Shown piece by piece: positions 7,457-15,388 of a DNA stretch of 19,752 nucleotides; the first letter of the stretch is position 1, and each line of letters opens with the position of its first letter. Both the position numbers and the translations under genes were made by a program. The notes beneath the pieces are model-generated. The model searched no databases. It was not told the DNA's origin and saw only the letters and a list, made by a program, of their open reading frames with translations. The stretch is from NCBI RefSeq assembly GCF_902489635.1, contig NZ_CABUAN010000039.1, forward strand, positions 1 through 19,752. The letters are read 5' to 3'. Source of the DNA: an uncultured Porphyromonas sp. (GTDB lineage: Bacteria > Bacteroidota > Bacteroidia > Bacteroidales > Porphyromonadaceae).

Positions 7457-8530
7457 CTACTGTCGTTGTGTCGCACCTTTGACCAGATAGACATATACGG
7501 GGAAGTGGTCTGAGTAGCCCCCTTGCCACTGCCCGCCGACGAAGGTGCGGAGCGTGTACCCCTTGTATTGACCGCTCTGCTGGATCATAAAGGGCTGCTT
7601 GAAGATAAAGCCCATATCAGTCGTCTCGGGATCGCGGTATAGCTGCCACGTAGTAGGGTTGTTGCCGATGAGCTCCCCGTTGACCACGATGATGTCAAAG
7701 AGGTTCCACACGTCACGATAGGCGAGCGTGCCCATACCTTTATTATATAGTTGTAGCATCGGGGTGTAGTAGTCCGCAGGCTTTAGTCCATCTGGACTAG
7801 TCTGTGTGCCGAGACCTTCACGCACACTAGGACTGATGGGGTCATCGTTGAAGTCTCCCATCATGATCACTTTGCTGCCTGGGAAGAGCGTATAGAGCGA
7901 GTCCGCAACGCTGCGCATCGTCTGAGCGGCTGCCATACGACGGTGCAGTGAAACCGCCTCACCACCACTACGTGAGGGCCAGTGCCCTACGAGGACATGT
8001 ACGATCTCGCCATCGAGGAGCCCCGAGGCGTAGACCACATCTCTTGTCTTGATCCACGGCTCGTTAGGTATCTCCACAGCTCTAGCACCTGATGCGAAGA
8101 CTTTATAAACCTCTGGCTGGTAAAGTATAGCGCAGTCTATGCCACGACGATCAGGGGAGTCGTAGTGCACGATATCGTAGTGCTTGTCGCGTAGTGAGTC
8201 TTGGGCAATTAAATCCTCGAGGACCCCTCTGTTCTCTATCTCAGCGACTCCGATGATGGCGGGACCGTCACCCCCGATGAGCGAGATGACGTGCGACATA
8301 TTGCGGAGCTTGTGCTGGTATCGCTCGGGCGTCCAGCGATTGGAGCCCTCGGGGAGAAACTCCTCGTCATTGTTCTCCTGATCGATCGTGTCAAAGAGGT
8401 TCTCCAAGTTATAGAATGCGACCGTCACCCGCTGTGGCGTGGTGCTCTGCTGTGCAGATACGATCCCAAAGGAGAGAGCTAGTAGGGCGATCAGCCAGCT
8501 CCATCTACTATATTGTGTGCTATGTGTCAT
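7457..8530 (-). CDS. Exported endonuclease/exonuclease/phosphatase family protein
   Basis: 357 aa with an N-terminal signal peptide (hydrophobic SWLIALLALSFGIVSA, cleavage before QQ at about residue 27). The fold family (DNase I-like) shows its ordered motifs: YNLENLFD (40-47) with Asn41, IIGVAEIEN with catalytic Glu97, RRGIDCAILY, VGHWPSRSGG with His183, MMGDFNDDP with Asp226/Asn228 and SDHFPVYV with Asp341/His342. All expected catalytic residues are present. Substrate is open: members cut DNA or RNA, or act on phosphoesters; periplasmic or surface location suggests a nutritional role. It is the first gene of a probable four-gene minus-strand operon, with a good promoter at 8572-8602. Whether it belongs functionally with the downstream sigma system is unknown. 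Confidence 0.88.
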   Translation of the reverse strand: MTHSTQYSRWSWLIALLALSFGIVSAQQSTTPQRVTVAFYNLENLFDTIDQENNDEEFLPEGSNRWTPERYQHKLRNMSHVISLIGGDGPAIIGVAEIENRGVLEDLIAQDSLRDKHYDIVHYDSPDRRGIDCAILYQPEVYKVFASGARAVEIPNEPWIKTRDVVYASGLLDGEIVHVLVGHWPSRSGGEAVSLHRRMAAAQTMRSVADSLYTLFPGSKVIMMGDFNDDPISPSVREGLGTQTSPDGLKPADYYTPMLQLYNKGMGTLAYRDVWNLFDIIVVNGELIGNNPTTWQLYRDPETTDMGFIFKQPFMIQQSGQYKGYTLRTFVGGQWQGGYSDHFPVYVYLVKGATQRQ

Positions 8531-8571
8531 AAGTCAATCGTTTCTGGTTCTAGTGTTAGACTACGCTTTTA

Positions 8572-8602
8572 CAAAAGTACTGATAAATGTCGGATTACCC
8601 AA
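8572..8602 (-). promoter_or_regulatory. Promoter of the endonuclease-sigma operon
   Basis: On the minus strand TTG (8602-8600), a 20-bp spacer and TACTTTTG (8579-8572). The start of transcription should lie about 35 nt before the ATG at 8530. Same architecture as the other promoters in the window. Confidence 0.7.
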
Positions 8603-8651
8603 GGTCTCGCCTATAAAGCTTTCGTTAAGGCCGTCGGTCGATAAGTATAAA

Positions 8652-8689
8652 TAAAAAAAGAGACCCCGCAATAGGCATTGCGAGGTCTC
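8652..8689 (-). terminator. Intrinsic terminator after tRNA-Phe
   Basis: Read on the minus strand, GAGACCTCGCAAT (8689-8677) pairs with ATTGCGGGGTCTC (8672-8660) with one G-U pair and a 4-nt loop, followed by a T7 run. It lies 15 bp past the tRNA 3' end. Confidence 0.9.
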
Positions 8690-8704
8690 GAATTGTTATT
8701 GAAG

Positions 8705-8777
8705 TGGTGCCACCAGGAATCGAACCGGGGACACAAGGATTTTCAGTCCTTTGCTCTACCATCTGAGCTATGGCACC
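8705..8777 (-). tRNA. tRNA-Phe (anticodon GAA)
   Basis: The minus strand gives a 73-nt cloverleaf. The acceptor GGTGCCA pairs with TGGCACC, the D arm is GCTCAGATGGTAGAGC, the anticodon loop has GAA (ACTGAAAAT) closed by AGGA/TCCT, and the T arm contains GGTTCGATTCC. The discriminator base is A and CCA is not encoded, so it must be added by the nucleotidyltransferase. It has its own promoter (8801-8832) and terminator (8652-8689), hence is transcribed alone. Confidence 0.97.
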
Positions 8778-8800
8778 ATTCTTCTTGCGTTTTGGTGATG

Positions 8801-8832
8801 CAAAGGTACGACAACTTTTTGAATTGACCAAA
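8801..8832 (-). promoter_or_regulatory. Promoter of tRNA-Phe
   Basis: Minus strand TTTG (8832-8829), exactly 20 bp, TACCTTTG (8808-8801): a full consensus Bacteroidetes promoter 23 bp before the tRNA 5' end. Confidence 0.8.
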
Positions 8833-8857
8833 CAGTAGCGCAATCGAGGTTATTTTG

Positions 8858-8865
8858 TATCTTTG
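8858..8865 (+). promoter_or_regulatory. -7 element upstream of the dihydroorotate dehydrogenase-like gene
   Basis: TATCTTTG lies 25 bp before the ATG at 8891. No TTG is found at the usual 20-bp distance, so only half of the consensus is present. Confidence 0.5.
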
Positions 8866-8890
8866 CGAGTAGTAACATAGCACAAATAGC

Positions 8891-9874
8891 ATGGTGGACT
8901 TGACATCACACTACGGAGGGATCGCCCTTCGCAATCCAATCATAGCTGGTAGCTCTGGTCTTACGGCCTCGCTCCAGCAACTTACGGCAATAGCACAGGC
9001 AGGTGCTGGCGCAGTCATCCTCAAGTCACTCTTTGAGGAGCAGATAGAGGCGACAGCACTGCAAGCGCAGGCTGAGGTGGAGACCTCTTATCCCGAGGGG
9101 CTCGACTATATGCTACACTACACACGCCAGCATGAGGTCGAGAAGTACTTAGACCTGATCCGTGAGGCTAAGAAGACGGTGGACATCCCTGTCATCGCCA
9201 GCATTAACTGTTACCGAGGAGGCGAGTGGGAGGCTTTTGCCAAGAGCATACAGGAGGCAGGCGCAGACGCGCTCGAGCTCAATGTGATGCGCATCGAGAC
9301 AGATCCCGCACAGCGGGGTAGTGATCTAGAGAAGGAGCTGGTAGATCTAGCCATCTCGATCACCCGTACGGTGCAGATACCTGTCGTCTTCAAGATCTCT
9401 GATCGCTTTACCAACATCCTTTACCTAGCTCAGGAGCTGGTCAAGAGCGGTGTCAAGGGCTTGACCTGCTTTAATAAGAGCTGGCAGACAGACATTAATA
9501 TAGAGACCCTAGAGATCGTCCAGGGACCTGTTATTTCGTCAGGACAAGAGCTATACAATACGCTGAAGTATACGGGACTCCTCACGGGCAAGCTACCGCA
9601 GCTCGCTGTCTCCGCTTCGGGCGGTGTGATGGACTACGCTGGCATCGTCAAGAGCCTCCTCGTCGGGGCTAGCTCCGTACAGGTCGCCTCCGCACTATAT
9701 CAGCACGGAGTACCCTACTTGACGAAGATGCTGGAGGAGTTCACACAGTGGATGACCCAGCACGGCTATCGATCCATAGAGGAGTTTAGAGGTAACCTCA
9801 ACGCCTCTAAGCAGTCCGACCAGGAGCTCTATATGCGCTCGCAGTTTATGCGTTACTTTAGCAGTAAAGCGTAG
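8891..9874 (+). CDS. Dihydroorotate dehydrogenase-like flavoprotein
   Basis: 327 aa, a cytoplasmic FMN-binding TIM barrel of the dihydroorotate dehydrogenase superfamily. Motifs in barrel order: MVDLTSHYGGIALRNPIIAGSSGLT (1-25, conserved NP and G-S/A-x-G strand), AGAGAVILKSLFEEQI with Lys45, IPVIASINCYRGG with Asn106, ADALELNVM, IPVVFKISDRF and the C-terminal phosphate-binding SASGGVMDYAGIVKSLLVGASSVQVASALYQHG. It lacks the neighbouring electron-transfer gene (pyrK) and other pyr genes, and belongs to a divergent 'DHOD-like' group whose substrate may not be dihydroorotate. A role in pyrimidine synthesis should therefore not be assumed. Single gene with a weak promoter, ending 57 bp before the OmpA-family gene. 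Confidence 0.85.
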   Translation: MVDLTSHYGGIALRNPIIAGSSGLTASLQQLTAIAQAGAGAVILKSLFEEQIEATALQAQAEVETSYPEGLDYMLHYTRQHEVEKYLDLIREAKKTVDIPVIASINCYRGGEWEAFAKSIQEAGADALELNVMRIETDPAQRGSDLEKELVDLAISITRTVQIPVVFKISDRFTNILYLAQELVKSGVKGLTCFNKSWQTDINIETLEIVQGPVISSGQELYNTLKYTGLLTGKLPQLAVSASGGVMDYAGIVKSLLVGASSVQVASALYQHGVPYLTKMLEEFTQWMTQHGYRSIEEFRGNLNASKQSDQELYMRSQFMRYFSSKA

Positions 9875-9931
9875 ACCAAAGCTTAAACACATACTAATGA
9901 CATATTTACTAACTCAAATATCACAGAAACT

Positions 9932-10609
9932 ATGAACAGACTATCTATCACAGCAGGCATCGTAGCCGTAGCCCTATCCCTATCGGGTTGTGGTGCGATA
10001 AACGAGACACTACTTGGTGCTGGAGCTGGTACAGCCGTAGGCGCTGGCCTCGGTGCTGGTATCGGTAAGGTCGCAGGCAACACGGGTGCCGGCGCAGCTA
10101 TTGGTGCCGTCGTAGGCGGTGCTGCTGGTGCACTCATTGGCAATCGTATGGAGAAGCAAAAGAAGGAGCTCGAGCAGCAGCTACCCGAGGGTACGCAGGT
10201 CGAGTCAGTCAATGAGGGACAGGCTATCAAGGTCGTCTTCGACAGCGGTCTACTCTTTAATACGAGCTCTAGCACGCTGAGCTCTTCTTCTCGCAACGAT
10301 CTCCGCAAGTTCGCTGAAAACCTAAACAAGAACCATGACACGGTCCTAGAGATCATCGGTCACACCGATAGTTCGGGCAATGATCGTATCAACGATCCAC
10401 TCTCAATGAATCGTGCTAAGAGCGTCCGTGACTTCCTCGAGGGACAAGGTGTCTCTTCTACCCGTATGAAGTACGAGGGTCGTGGTAGCCACGAGCCTGT
10501 AGACACGAACGCAACGGCTGAGGGTAAGCGTAAGAACCGTCGTGTAGAGGTCTTCATCCTACCTAGTCAGAAGATGATCGAAGAGGCTAAGGCTGGTACG
10601 CTGAAGTAG
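9932..10609 (+). CDS. OmpA-family lipoprotein with glycine zipper (YiaD-like)
   Basis: 225 aa. The lipoprotein signal ends LSLSGC (Cys20), giving an outer-membrane lipid anchor. Residues about 28-72 are a Gly/Ala-rich glycine-zipper segment (GAGAGTAVGAGLGAGIGKVAG..., GAVVGGAAGALIGNRM), a possible membrane-associated hairpin. From about 100 to 212 is an OmpA C-terminal peptidoglycan-binding domain: VVFDSGLLFNTSSSTLS, LEIIGHTDSSGNDRIND, LSMNRAKSVRDFLEGQGV, YEGRGSHEPVDTNATAEGKRKNRRVEVFI. The arrangement matches YiaD-type proteins, which tie the outer membrane to the cell wall. A strong terminator (10623-10668) follows, so it is separate from the downstream thioredoxin gene. No convincing promoter consensus could be found in 9875-9931. 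Confidence 0.92.
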   Translation: MNRLSITAGIVAVALSLSGCGAINETLLGAGAGTAVGAGLGAGIGKVAGNTGAGAAIGAVVGGAAGALIGNRMEKQKKELEQQLPEGTQVESVNEGQAIKVVFDSGLLFNTSSSTLSSSSRNDLRKFAENLNKNHDTVLEIIGHTDSSGNDRINDPLSMNRAKSVRDFLEGQGVSSTRMKYEGRGSHEPVDTNATAEGKRKNRRVEVFILPSQKMIEEAKAGTLK

Positions 10610-10622
10610 TCTCACCCCCCAA

Positions 10623-10668
10623 AACGCATCACGCACTGCATGAGTCAGAGCGTGGTGCGTTTCTTTTT
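10623..10668 (+). terminator. Intrinsic terminator after the OmpA-family gene
   Basis: AACGCATCACGC (10623-10634) pairs with GCGTGGTGCGTT (10650-10661) with one G-U pair, followed by a T-rich tail (TCTTTTTTATT). Confidence 0.9.
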
Positions 10669-10701
10669 TATTCTCTCAGTATCATTCACAGTAAGAGCTA
10701 T

Positions 10702-11703
10702 ATGCCTCACTTCCTACAACTAATCTCTACGACCCTCCTGCTCACCTTGGCTCTGCTCTCATGCAGCGCTACCGCTGGGCAACGCTCACAGGCACCTTCG
10801 CCTGTAGAGGCATCCTTTGAGGTAGTCGACACGACTCGCCTGAGCGAGGGTACAACTGCTGAACCCTATCCGATGGTAGAAATCCCAGCGAACATACAGG
10901 AGCCTCTGCAGCGGGCAAAGTATGCGCTAGAGCACTTCTTCGATCGTTGGCCTGCAGAGACACTGGACCAGCGCGTTGATCCAGCAGCTATGGAGCAGGG
11001 ACTGGTAGACTACCTAGCTATCTATGGTAGTATGCCCGCAGGAAGTGTCTCGCAGGAGGATCTACTCCGCCCGCTCAAGGTGATGCGTGGCAAAGCTCTA
11101 AGTGAAGCACTACGGCTCTACACTAAGTATCTCTACGAGAGTGCCTCTCCGCTGAAGAATCATACGCTCTATATCCAAGCCCTCCAGTGGGCCATCTCAG
11201 CACCACAGGTAGAGTATGTGGACCAAGTGGTCTACAAGGATATGCTCTCACTCGTGTCGCAAAATCAAGTCGGCTCGCCCGCCTCAGACTTCGCCATAAC
11301 CCTAGCGCAGCCCGCAGCAGAGGGGTACACCTTTGCTGATACAACGCTCTACGCACTGCGTGACAAGCCCAAGGTGGTCATCTTCTACACCCCTGGGTGC
11401 GATCGCTGTACGCATCTGCTGGAGAATGTGTCTCACGATCAGATCCTGCAGCGTGCTAATCAGAGCGGTAAGGTGGATATACTTTATGTCTCGCTCGTCT
11501 ATGAGCGTAGCGAGTGGGAAAAAGGGCTTGCGGACCTCCCAGCCTTTGGTACGCCCGCCTTCAATGGCGATCTGCGTCTCCTCGAGGAGTCGCTCTATGA
11601 TCTAGCCGTCACGCCTGTCATATACGTCATCTCGTCCGATGGTGTCGTACTGCAGCGAGATACCTCGCTTGCTGAGGTCAGACGCTACGTTTCTACACTT
11701 TAA
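10702..11703 (+). CDS. Thioredoxin-fold lipoprotein, DUF5106-like
   Basis: 333 aa. The signal ends LALLSC (Cys21), a lipobox. The central, mostly helical region (about 55-190) is of the kind found as DUF5106 in Bacteroidetes. A thioredoxin-like domain follows at about 195-333: VGSPASDFAITL, KPKVVIFYTPGCDRC with the redox pair C233-x-x-C236, KVDILYVSLVYERSEWEKG, and the cis-Pro segment VTPVIYVISSDG. Both redox cysteines are present, so disulfide reductase or isomerase activity in the periplasm is plausible; the partner is unknown. rfbA starts 11 bp after its stop, so the two are probably cotranscribed although their roles appear unrelated. The DUF number is from memory of the family layout. 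Confidence 0.78.
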   Translation: MPHFLQLISTTLLLTLALLSCSATAGQRSQAPSPVEASFEVVDTTRLSEGTTAEPYPMVEIPANIQEPLQRAKYALEHFFDRWPAETLDQRVDPAAMEQGLVDYLAIYGSMPAGSVSQEDLLRPLKVMRGKALSEALRLYTKYLYESASPLKNHTLYIQALQWAISAPQVEYVDQVVYKDMLSLVSQNQVGSPASDFAITLAQPAAEGYTFADTTLYALRDKPKVVIFYTPGCDRCTHLLENVSHDQILQRANQSGKVDILYVSLVYERSEWEKGLADLPAFGTPAFNGDLRLLEESLYDLAVTPVIYVISSDGVVLQRDTSLAEVRRYVSTL

Positions 11704-11714
11704 CCTATTACTCT

Positions 11715-12587
11715 ATGAAGGGTATCATACTCGCCGGCGGTACGGGCAGCAGGCTCTACCCCTTGACCAAGTCTGTCAGCAAGCAGCTACTGCCTGTCTA
11801 TGACAAGCCGATGATCTACTATCCGCTCTCTACGCTCATGCTAGCTGGCATTCGCGAGATCTTGATCATCAGCACACCGCAAGACTTGCCAAGCTTCGAG
11901 CGACTCCTAGGCGATGGCTCAGCTTACGGCATCGAGCTGACTTACGCTGAGCAGCCTCGCCCCGAGGGCTTAGCGCAAGCCTTCATCATAGGCCGTGAGT
12001 TCATCGGCTCAGACGACGTCTGTATGGTACTCGGTGACAACCTCTTTCACGGCTCTAGCTTTGCCACGCAGCTGGCGGCCGCACGCGACAACGTCACCCA
12101 GCATCGCCTCGCTACCATCTTCGGCTATCCTGTCTCCGACCCGACACGCTATGGAGTCGTTTGCCTAGATGCCAATGGCAAGCCTACGGATATAGAGGAG
12201 AAACCCAAGCACCCCAAAAGCAATCTAGCGGTCGTGGGCCTTTACTTCTACCCGAATGATGTGGTCCAAGTGGCGCAAAGCATCACTCCCTCAGAGCGTG
12301 GGGAGCTAGAGATCACAGCGGTCAATGACTACTACCTGCAGCGTCAGCAGCTCTCCGTCATCTCGCTCGGACGCGGCTTCGCCTGGCTCGACACAGGCAC
12401 TCATGAGGCACTCATGGAGGCGACCAACTATGTCAGCGTCATACAGAAGCGTCAGGGAATGGTGATCGCTTGCCTTGAGGAGATCGCTCTACGTCAGGGC
12501 TGGATCACGATGGAGCAGCTACAAGAGGCAGCCGATCAGCAGCGAGGTAGCACCTACGGCCAGTACCTCGCCAGTATCAAAGCGTAG
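11715..12587 (+). CDS. rfbA: Glucose-1-phosphate thymidylyltransferase
   Basis: 290 aa, the usual length of RmlA/RfbA, which joins dTTP and glucose-1-phosphate to make dTDP-glucose, the first step to dTDP-L-rhamnose for surface polysaccharide. The nucleotide-binding loop is GIILAGGTGSRLYPLT (3-18, Arg13), followed by SKQLLPVYDKPMIYYPLSTLMLAGI (22-46), AEQPRPEGLAQAF, the metal-binding VLGDN (Asp108), IEEKPKHPKSNLAVVGLYFY and GFAWLDTGTHEALM. All key elements are present. The partners rfbB, rfbC and rfbD are not in the window; instead it follows the thioredoxin lipoprotein gene by 11 bp and ends at a terminator. The rest of the pathway must be elsewhere. Confidence 0.96.
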   Translation: MKGIILAGGTGSRLYPLTKSVSKQLLPVYDKPMIYYPLSTLMLAGIREILIISTPQDLPSFERLLGDGSAYGIELTYAEQPRPEGLAQAFIIGREFIGSDDVCMVLGDNLFHGSSFATQLAAARDNVTQHRLATIFGYPVSDPTRYGVVCLDANGKPTDIEEKPKHPKSNLAVVGLYFYPNDVVQVAQSITPSERGELEITAVNDYYLQRQQLSVISLGRGFAWLDTGTHEALMEATNYVSVIQKRQGMVIACLEEIALRQGWITMEQLQEAADQQRGSTYGQYLASIKA

Positions 12588-12641
12588 CGATAGCAAAAGA
12601 GCTTGTCTTAATCCTCTGCTTGTGCCGAGGAGAACCGAGTG

Positions 12642-12664
12642 AGGGGGCTGATGCCCCCTTTTTT
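12642..12664 (+). terminator. Intrinsic terminator after rfbA
   Basis: Stem AGGGGGC (12642-12648) with GCCCCCT (12653-12659), TGAT loop, then a T run. It lies directly before the -7 element for sdaA. Confidence 0.9.
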
Positions 12665-12666
12665 CG

Positions 12667-12674
12667 TACCTTTG
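12667..12674 (+). promoter_or_regulatory. -7 element of the sdaA operon
   Basis: TACCTTTG about 31 bp before the sdaA ATG. No TTG exists at the 20-bp distance because the position is taken by the preceding terminator stem. Confidence 0.55.
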
Positions 12675-12705
12675 GTGCGTCAACTAGACTACACGCCTAA
12701 CAACT

Positions 12706-13944
12706 ATGATGGACTCTATCAAGCAAATCTACAAGATCGGTCATGGGCCGAGCAGTAGTCACACTATAGCTCCTATGCGAGCCTCTGAAATGTTTCTAAC
12801 GCAGATCAAGGATCTGCCCGTGGATCGCATAGAGGTCACGCTCTATGGTAGTCTCGCTGCTACCGGCAAGGGGCACATGACCGACCAAGCCATACTCTCT
12901 GTACTCAATCCCGTTTATCCTACGACCATCCTCTGGGAGCCTCGTGTGGAGCTCACTTTCCACCCCAATGGGATGAGGTTCGCCGCCTTTGATAAGGAGG
13001 GACAGGAGGTCAAAGAATTCAAAGTCTACAGCATCGGCGGCGGAACGCTTGCCAACGAGAACTTCAACGAGCAGGTCTCTACGCCTGTCTACGAACTCTC
13101 CACGATGGCCGACATCATGGAGTACCTCGACAAGCGCGGGCTCTCTTACTGGGAGTACGTGGAGCGCTGCGAGGGACCTGACATCTGGGACTACCTCGCT
13201 GAGGTATGGAAGGTGATGAAGCAGAGTGTGCAGGAGGGCTTGGCTGCTGAAGGCGTCCTGCCAGGTGGTCTGCGCCTACGTCGCAAAGCGGCCGACACGC
13301 TGGTCAAGTCTCTGAGCTACAAGGATAGCGTCCGGACTCGTGGCATGGTCTACTCCTACGCACTAGCCGTCAGTGAGCAGAATGCTGCTGGTGGACGTGT
13401 CGTCACCGCACCCACCTGCGGTTCTTGCGGTGTGATGCCTGCGGTACTCCTATATCTACAGGAGACACGTAGTTTCCGTGACGAGCGCATCCTACGTGCC
13501 TTAGCGACGGCTGGACTCTTTGCCAATGTGGTGCGTACCAACGCCTCCATCAGTGGCGCTGAGGTGGGCTGTCAGGGCGAGGTGGGTGTCGCTTGCGCGA
13601 TGGCTGCTGCTGCGGCTAGTCAGCTCTTCGGCGGTACACTGCACCAGATCGAGTATGCGGCTGAGATGGGCTTGGAGCATCACCTCGGGCTTACCTGCGA
13701 TCCCGTCTGCGGACTGGTACAGATCCCCTGTATCGAGCGCAATGCTTTTGCCGCTAGCCGTGCGCTGGATGCAAATACTTATGCCAACTTTACCGATGGT
13801 CGTCACCGTGTCAGCTTTGACCAGGTGGTCGCAGCGATGCACCAGACGGGCAAGGATCTGCCGAGTCTCTACAAAGAGACGGCCGAGGGCGGACTCGCTA
13901 TCCTCCACGAGAAGTATGGTGGCAAGATTCTTATCGAGGACTAA
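12706..13944 (+). CDS. sdaA: L-serine ammonia-lyase (iron-sulfur, single chain)
   Basis: 412 aa, single-chain enzyme that deaminates L-serine to pyruvate and ammonia using a 4Fe-4S cluster. The beta domain comes first: IYKIGHGPSSSHTIAPMRA (8-26) carries the GPSSSHT signature, then LYGSLAATGKGHMTDQAIL. The alpha domain holds the cluster region: VTAPTCGSCGVMPAVL (C238, C241) and LTCDPVCGLVQIPCIERNAF (C331, C335, C342). Together these supply the three protein ligands expected of the family. The start is ATGATG; M2 is equally possible. The CDF transporter gene begins 21 bp after its stop, then folB, suggesting a three-gene operon. In an asaccharolytic anaerobe, serine catabolism would feed pyruvate metabolism (inference). 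Confidence 0.96.
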   Translation: MMDSIKQIYKIGHGPSSSHTIAPMRASEMFLTQIKDLPVDRIEVTLYGSLAATGKGHMTDQAILSVLNPVYPTTILWEPRVELTFHPNGMRFAAFDKEGQEVKEFKVYSIGGGTLANENFNEQVSTPVYELSTMADIMEYLDKRGLSYWEYVERCEGPDIWDYLAEVWKVMKQSVQEGLAAEGVLPGGLRLRRKAADTLVKSLSYKDSVRTRGMVYSYALAVSEQNAAGGRVVTAPTCGSCGVMPAVLLYLQETRSFRDERILRALATAGLFANVVRTNASISGAEVGCQGEVGVACAMAAAAASQLFGGTLHQIEYAAEMGLEHHLGLTCDPVCGLVQIPCIERNAFAASRALDANTYANFTDGRHRVSFDQVVAAMHQTGKDLPSLYKETAEGGLAILHEKYGGKILIED

Positions 13945-13965
13945 GCCAGCTCACACGCTGATCTG

Positions 13966-14895
13966 ATGAATACCAAGCAGCATACCGACCCGCGTACCCG
14001 TAGTATCTATCGGGTCACGTTGGTGGGTGCTTTGGTCAACGTAGTGCTCACGCTCCTCAAGCTCGTCGTGGGCTTTGTGGGGCATAGTGCTGCTTTGATT
14101 GCAGATGCTGTACACTCGCTCTCGGACTTCTGTACAGACATCATCGTGACGCTCTTTGTGGGCATCGCGGGCAAGCCGAGAGATACTAAGTATCGCTACG
14201 GATATGGCAAGTATGAGTCGATAGCTACGCTAATCATAGCCACCGTGCTGATGGGCATCGGCATCTCCATGCTACTCAAGAGTGGAGAGGCGATCTATCT
14301 CTTCTTTGCTTCTGGGGTGATCCCTAAGAAACCCTCGCTCTGGGCGGCTGTGATAGCTTTTATCTCTGTTCTGTCGAAGGAGTGGCTCTTTCGCTACACC
14401 AAGAGTGTCGCTGGGCGGGTGCATAGTAATACGGTGCTGGCGAATGCGTGGCACCATCGCACGGACGCTTACTCCTCTATCGCTGTCCTCGTGGGCGTCT
14501 TGGGGGCAGCCTTGCTGGGCAATCAGTGGGCGATCCTAGACCAAGTGGCCTGTGCGGGCGTCAGTCTTTTCATCGTCTGGGCGGGTGCACAGCTTATCTC
14601 GACCCCGTGGCGGGAGCTCACCGAGCACAGTCTCTCTGAGGAGGAGCAGCAGACGATTCTAGAGATCATCGAGGCGGAGTACCCGGGGCACCATCCGCAC
14701 AATCTCAATACCCGTAGCTTAGGCTCTGCCATCGCTATCGAGGTGGATATCTACCTGCCTGACGAGACGCCGGTCATCCTCGCTCACGAGCGGGCTACTC
14801 ACATAGAGAACAAGCTCAAGGAGCACTACGGCGAGCGCACCCACGTAATAGTGCATGTGGAGCCGATGGCTATGATGAATACAGATCACGAATAG
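13966..14895 (+). CDS. Cation diffusion facilitator (divalent metal/proton antiporter)
   Basis: 309 aa, inner-membrane exporter of Zn2+, Fe2+ or similar ions. The N-terminal two thirds have six likely helices: VTLVGALVNVVLTLLKLVVGFVG, SAALIADAVHSLSDFCTDIIVTLFVGIAG, ESIATLIIATVLMGIGISMLL, LWAAVIAFISVLSKEWLF, HRTDAYSSIAVLVGVLGAALLG and QVACAGVSLFIVWAGAQLI. The transport site is H50-x3-D54 in helix II and H163-x3-D167 in helix V, an HD-HD arrangement. The C-terminal cytoplasmic domain (about 215-309) has several His (PGHHPHNLNTRSLG, VIVHVEP) consistent with metal-sensing dimerisation. The gene lies 21 bp after sdaA and 33 bp before folB, so it is probably cotranscribed. Metal specificity is not certain from motifs. 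Confidence 0.93.
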   Translation: MNTKQHTDPRTRSIYRVTLVGALVNVVLTLLKLVVGFVGHSAALIADAVHSLSDFCTDIIVTLFVGIAGKPRDTKYRYGYGKYESIATLIIATVLMGIGISMLLKSGEAIYLFFASGVIPKKPSLWAAVIAFISVLSKEWLFRYTKSVAGRVHSNTVLANAWHHRTDAYSSIAVLVGVLGAALLGNQWAILDQVACAGVSLFIVWAGAQLISTPWRELTEHSLSEEEQQTILEIIEAEYPGHHPHNLNTRSLGSAIAIEVDIYLPDETPVILAHERATHIENKLKEHYGERTHVIVHVEPMAMMNTDHE

Positions 14896-14928
14896 CAAAA
14901 GATCCCAACTAAGTCAATCCCCCTTCTC

Positions 14929-15303
14929 ATGAAAGCAACCATTCGGATAGTCAATGCGCACTTCTACTCCTATATAGGAGCTCTCCCCGAGGAGCAAGTG
15001 CTGGGCAATAGATATATCGTCAACCTCACCGCTACTTACGATGCGACCAAGGCGGTCGCGAGCGACGATGTCGCTGATGCGGTGAGCTACGCTGATCTCT
15101 ACGATGTGATAGCGGACAAGGTAGGCCACTCGCGAGATAACCTCCTCGAGTATGTCGCTGGACAGATACTTACAGAGATCCTAGCTAACTACAAGTTGGT
15201 CGACAGCTGCGAGATAACGATCCAAAAGGCGATCCCGCCCATCGCTGGCGTCATCGAAGCTGCCAGCGTCACGCTCGCCGCTAGTCGTGACGACAACCAA
15301 TAA
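14929..15303 (+). CDS. folB: Dihydroneopterin aldolase
   Basis: 124 aa, typical of FolB, which converts 7,8-dihydroneopterin to 6-hydroxymethyl-dihydropterin and glycolaldehyde in folate synthesis; the enzyme is a cytosolic octamer. Matching features: start strand ATIRIVNAHFYSYIGALPEEQVLGNRYIVNL with Glu22, SYADLYDVI with Tyr54, NLLEYVAGQI (Glu74), and ITIQKAIPPIAGVIEAASV with the catalytic Lys100. No other folate gene is nearby. It is the last gene of the presumed sdaA - CDF - folB unit; after it comes gene-free DNA and a palindrome array, and I find no convincing terminator in 15304-15388. Confidence 0.95.
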   Translation: MKATIRIVNAHFYSYIGALPEEQVLGNRYIVNLTATYDATKAVASDDVADAVSYADLYDVIADKVGHSRDNLLEYVAGQILTEILANYKLVDSCEITIQKAIPPIAGVIEAASVTLAASRDDNQ

Positions 15304-15388
15304 CCCGAGCGTCCCCACAGATCGCTACACGCTAGTACGCTGAGCGGGCTACTTGTGGAGTTCTCAAACTTTAGGTTTTCCAAAAACT

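Noticed and set aside
8891..9874. Canonical pyrD
   Set aside because: The protein is a DHOD-fold flavoprotein, but divergent and away from other pyr genes, so the specific symbol is not justified.
15304..15388. Terminator after folB
   Set aside because: Only a weak, interrupted CCACA/TGTGG pairing with no T run; not enough to call.
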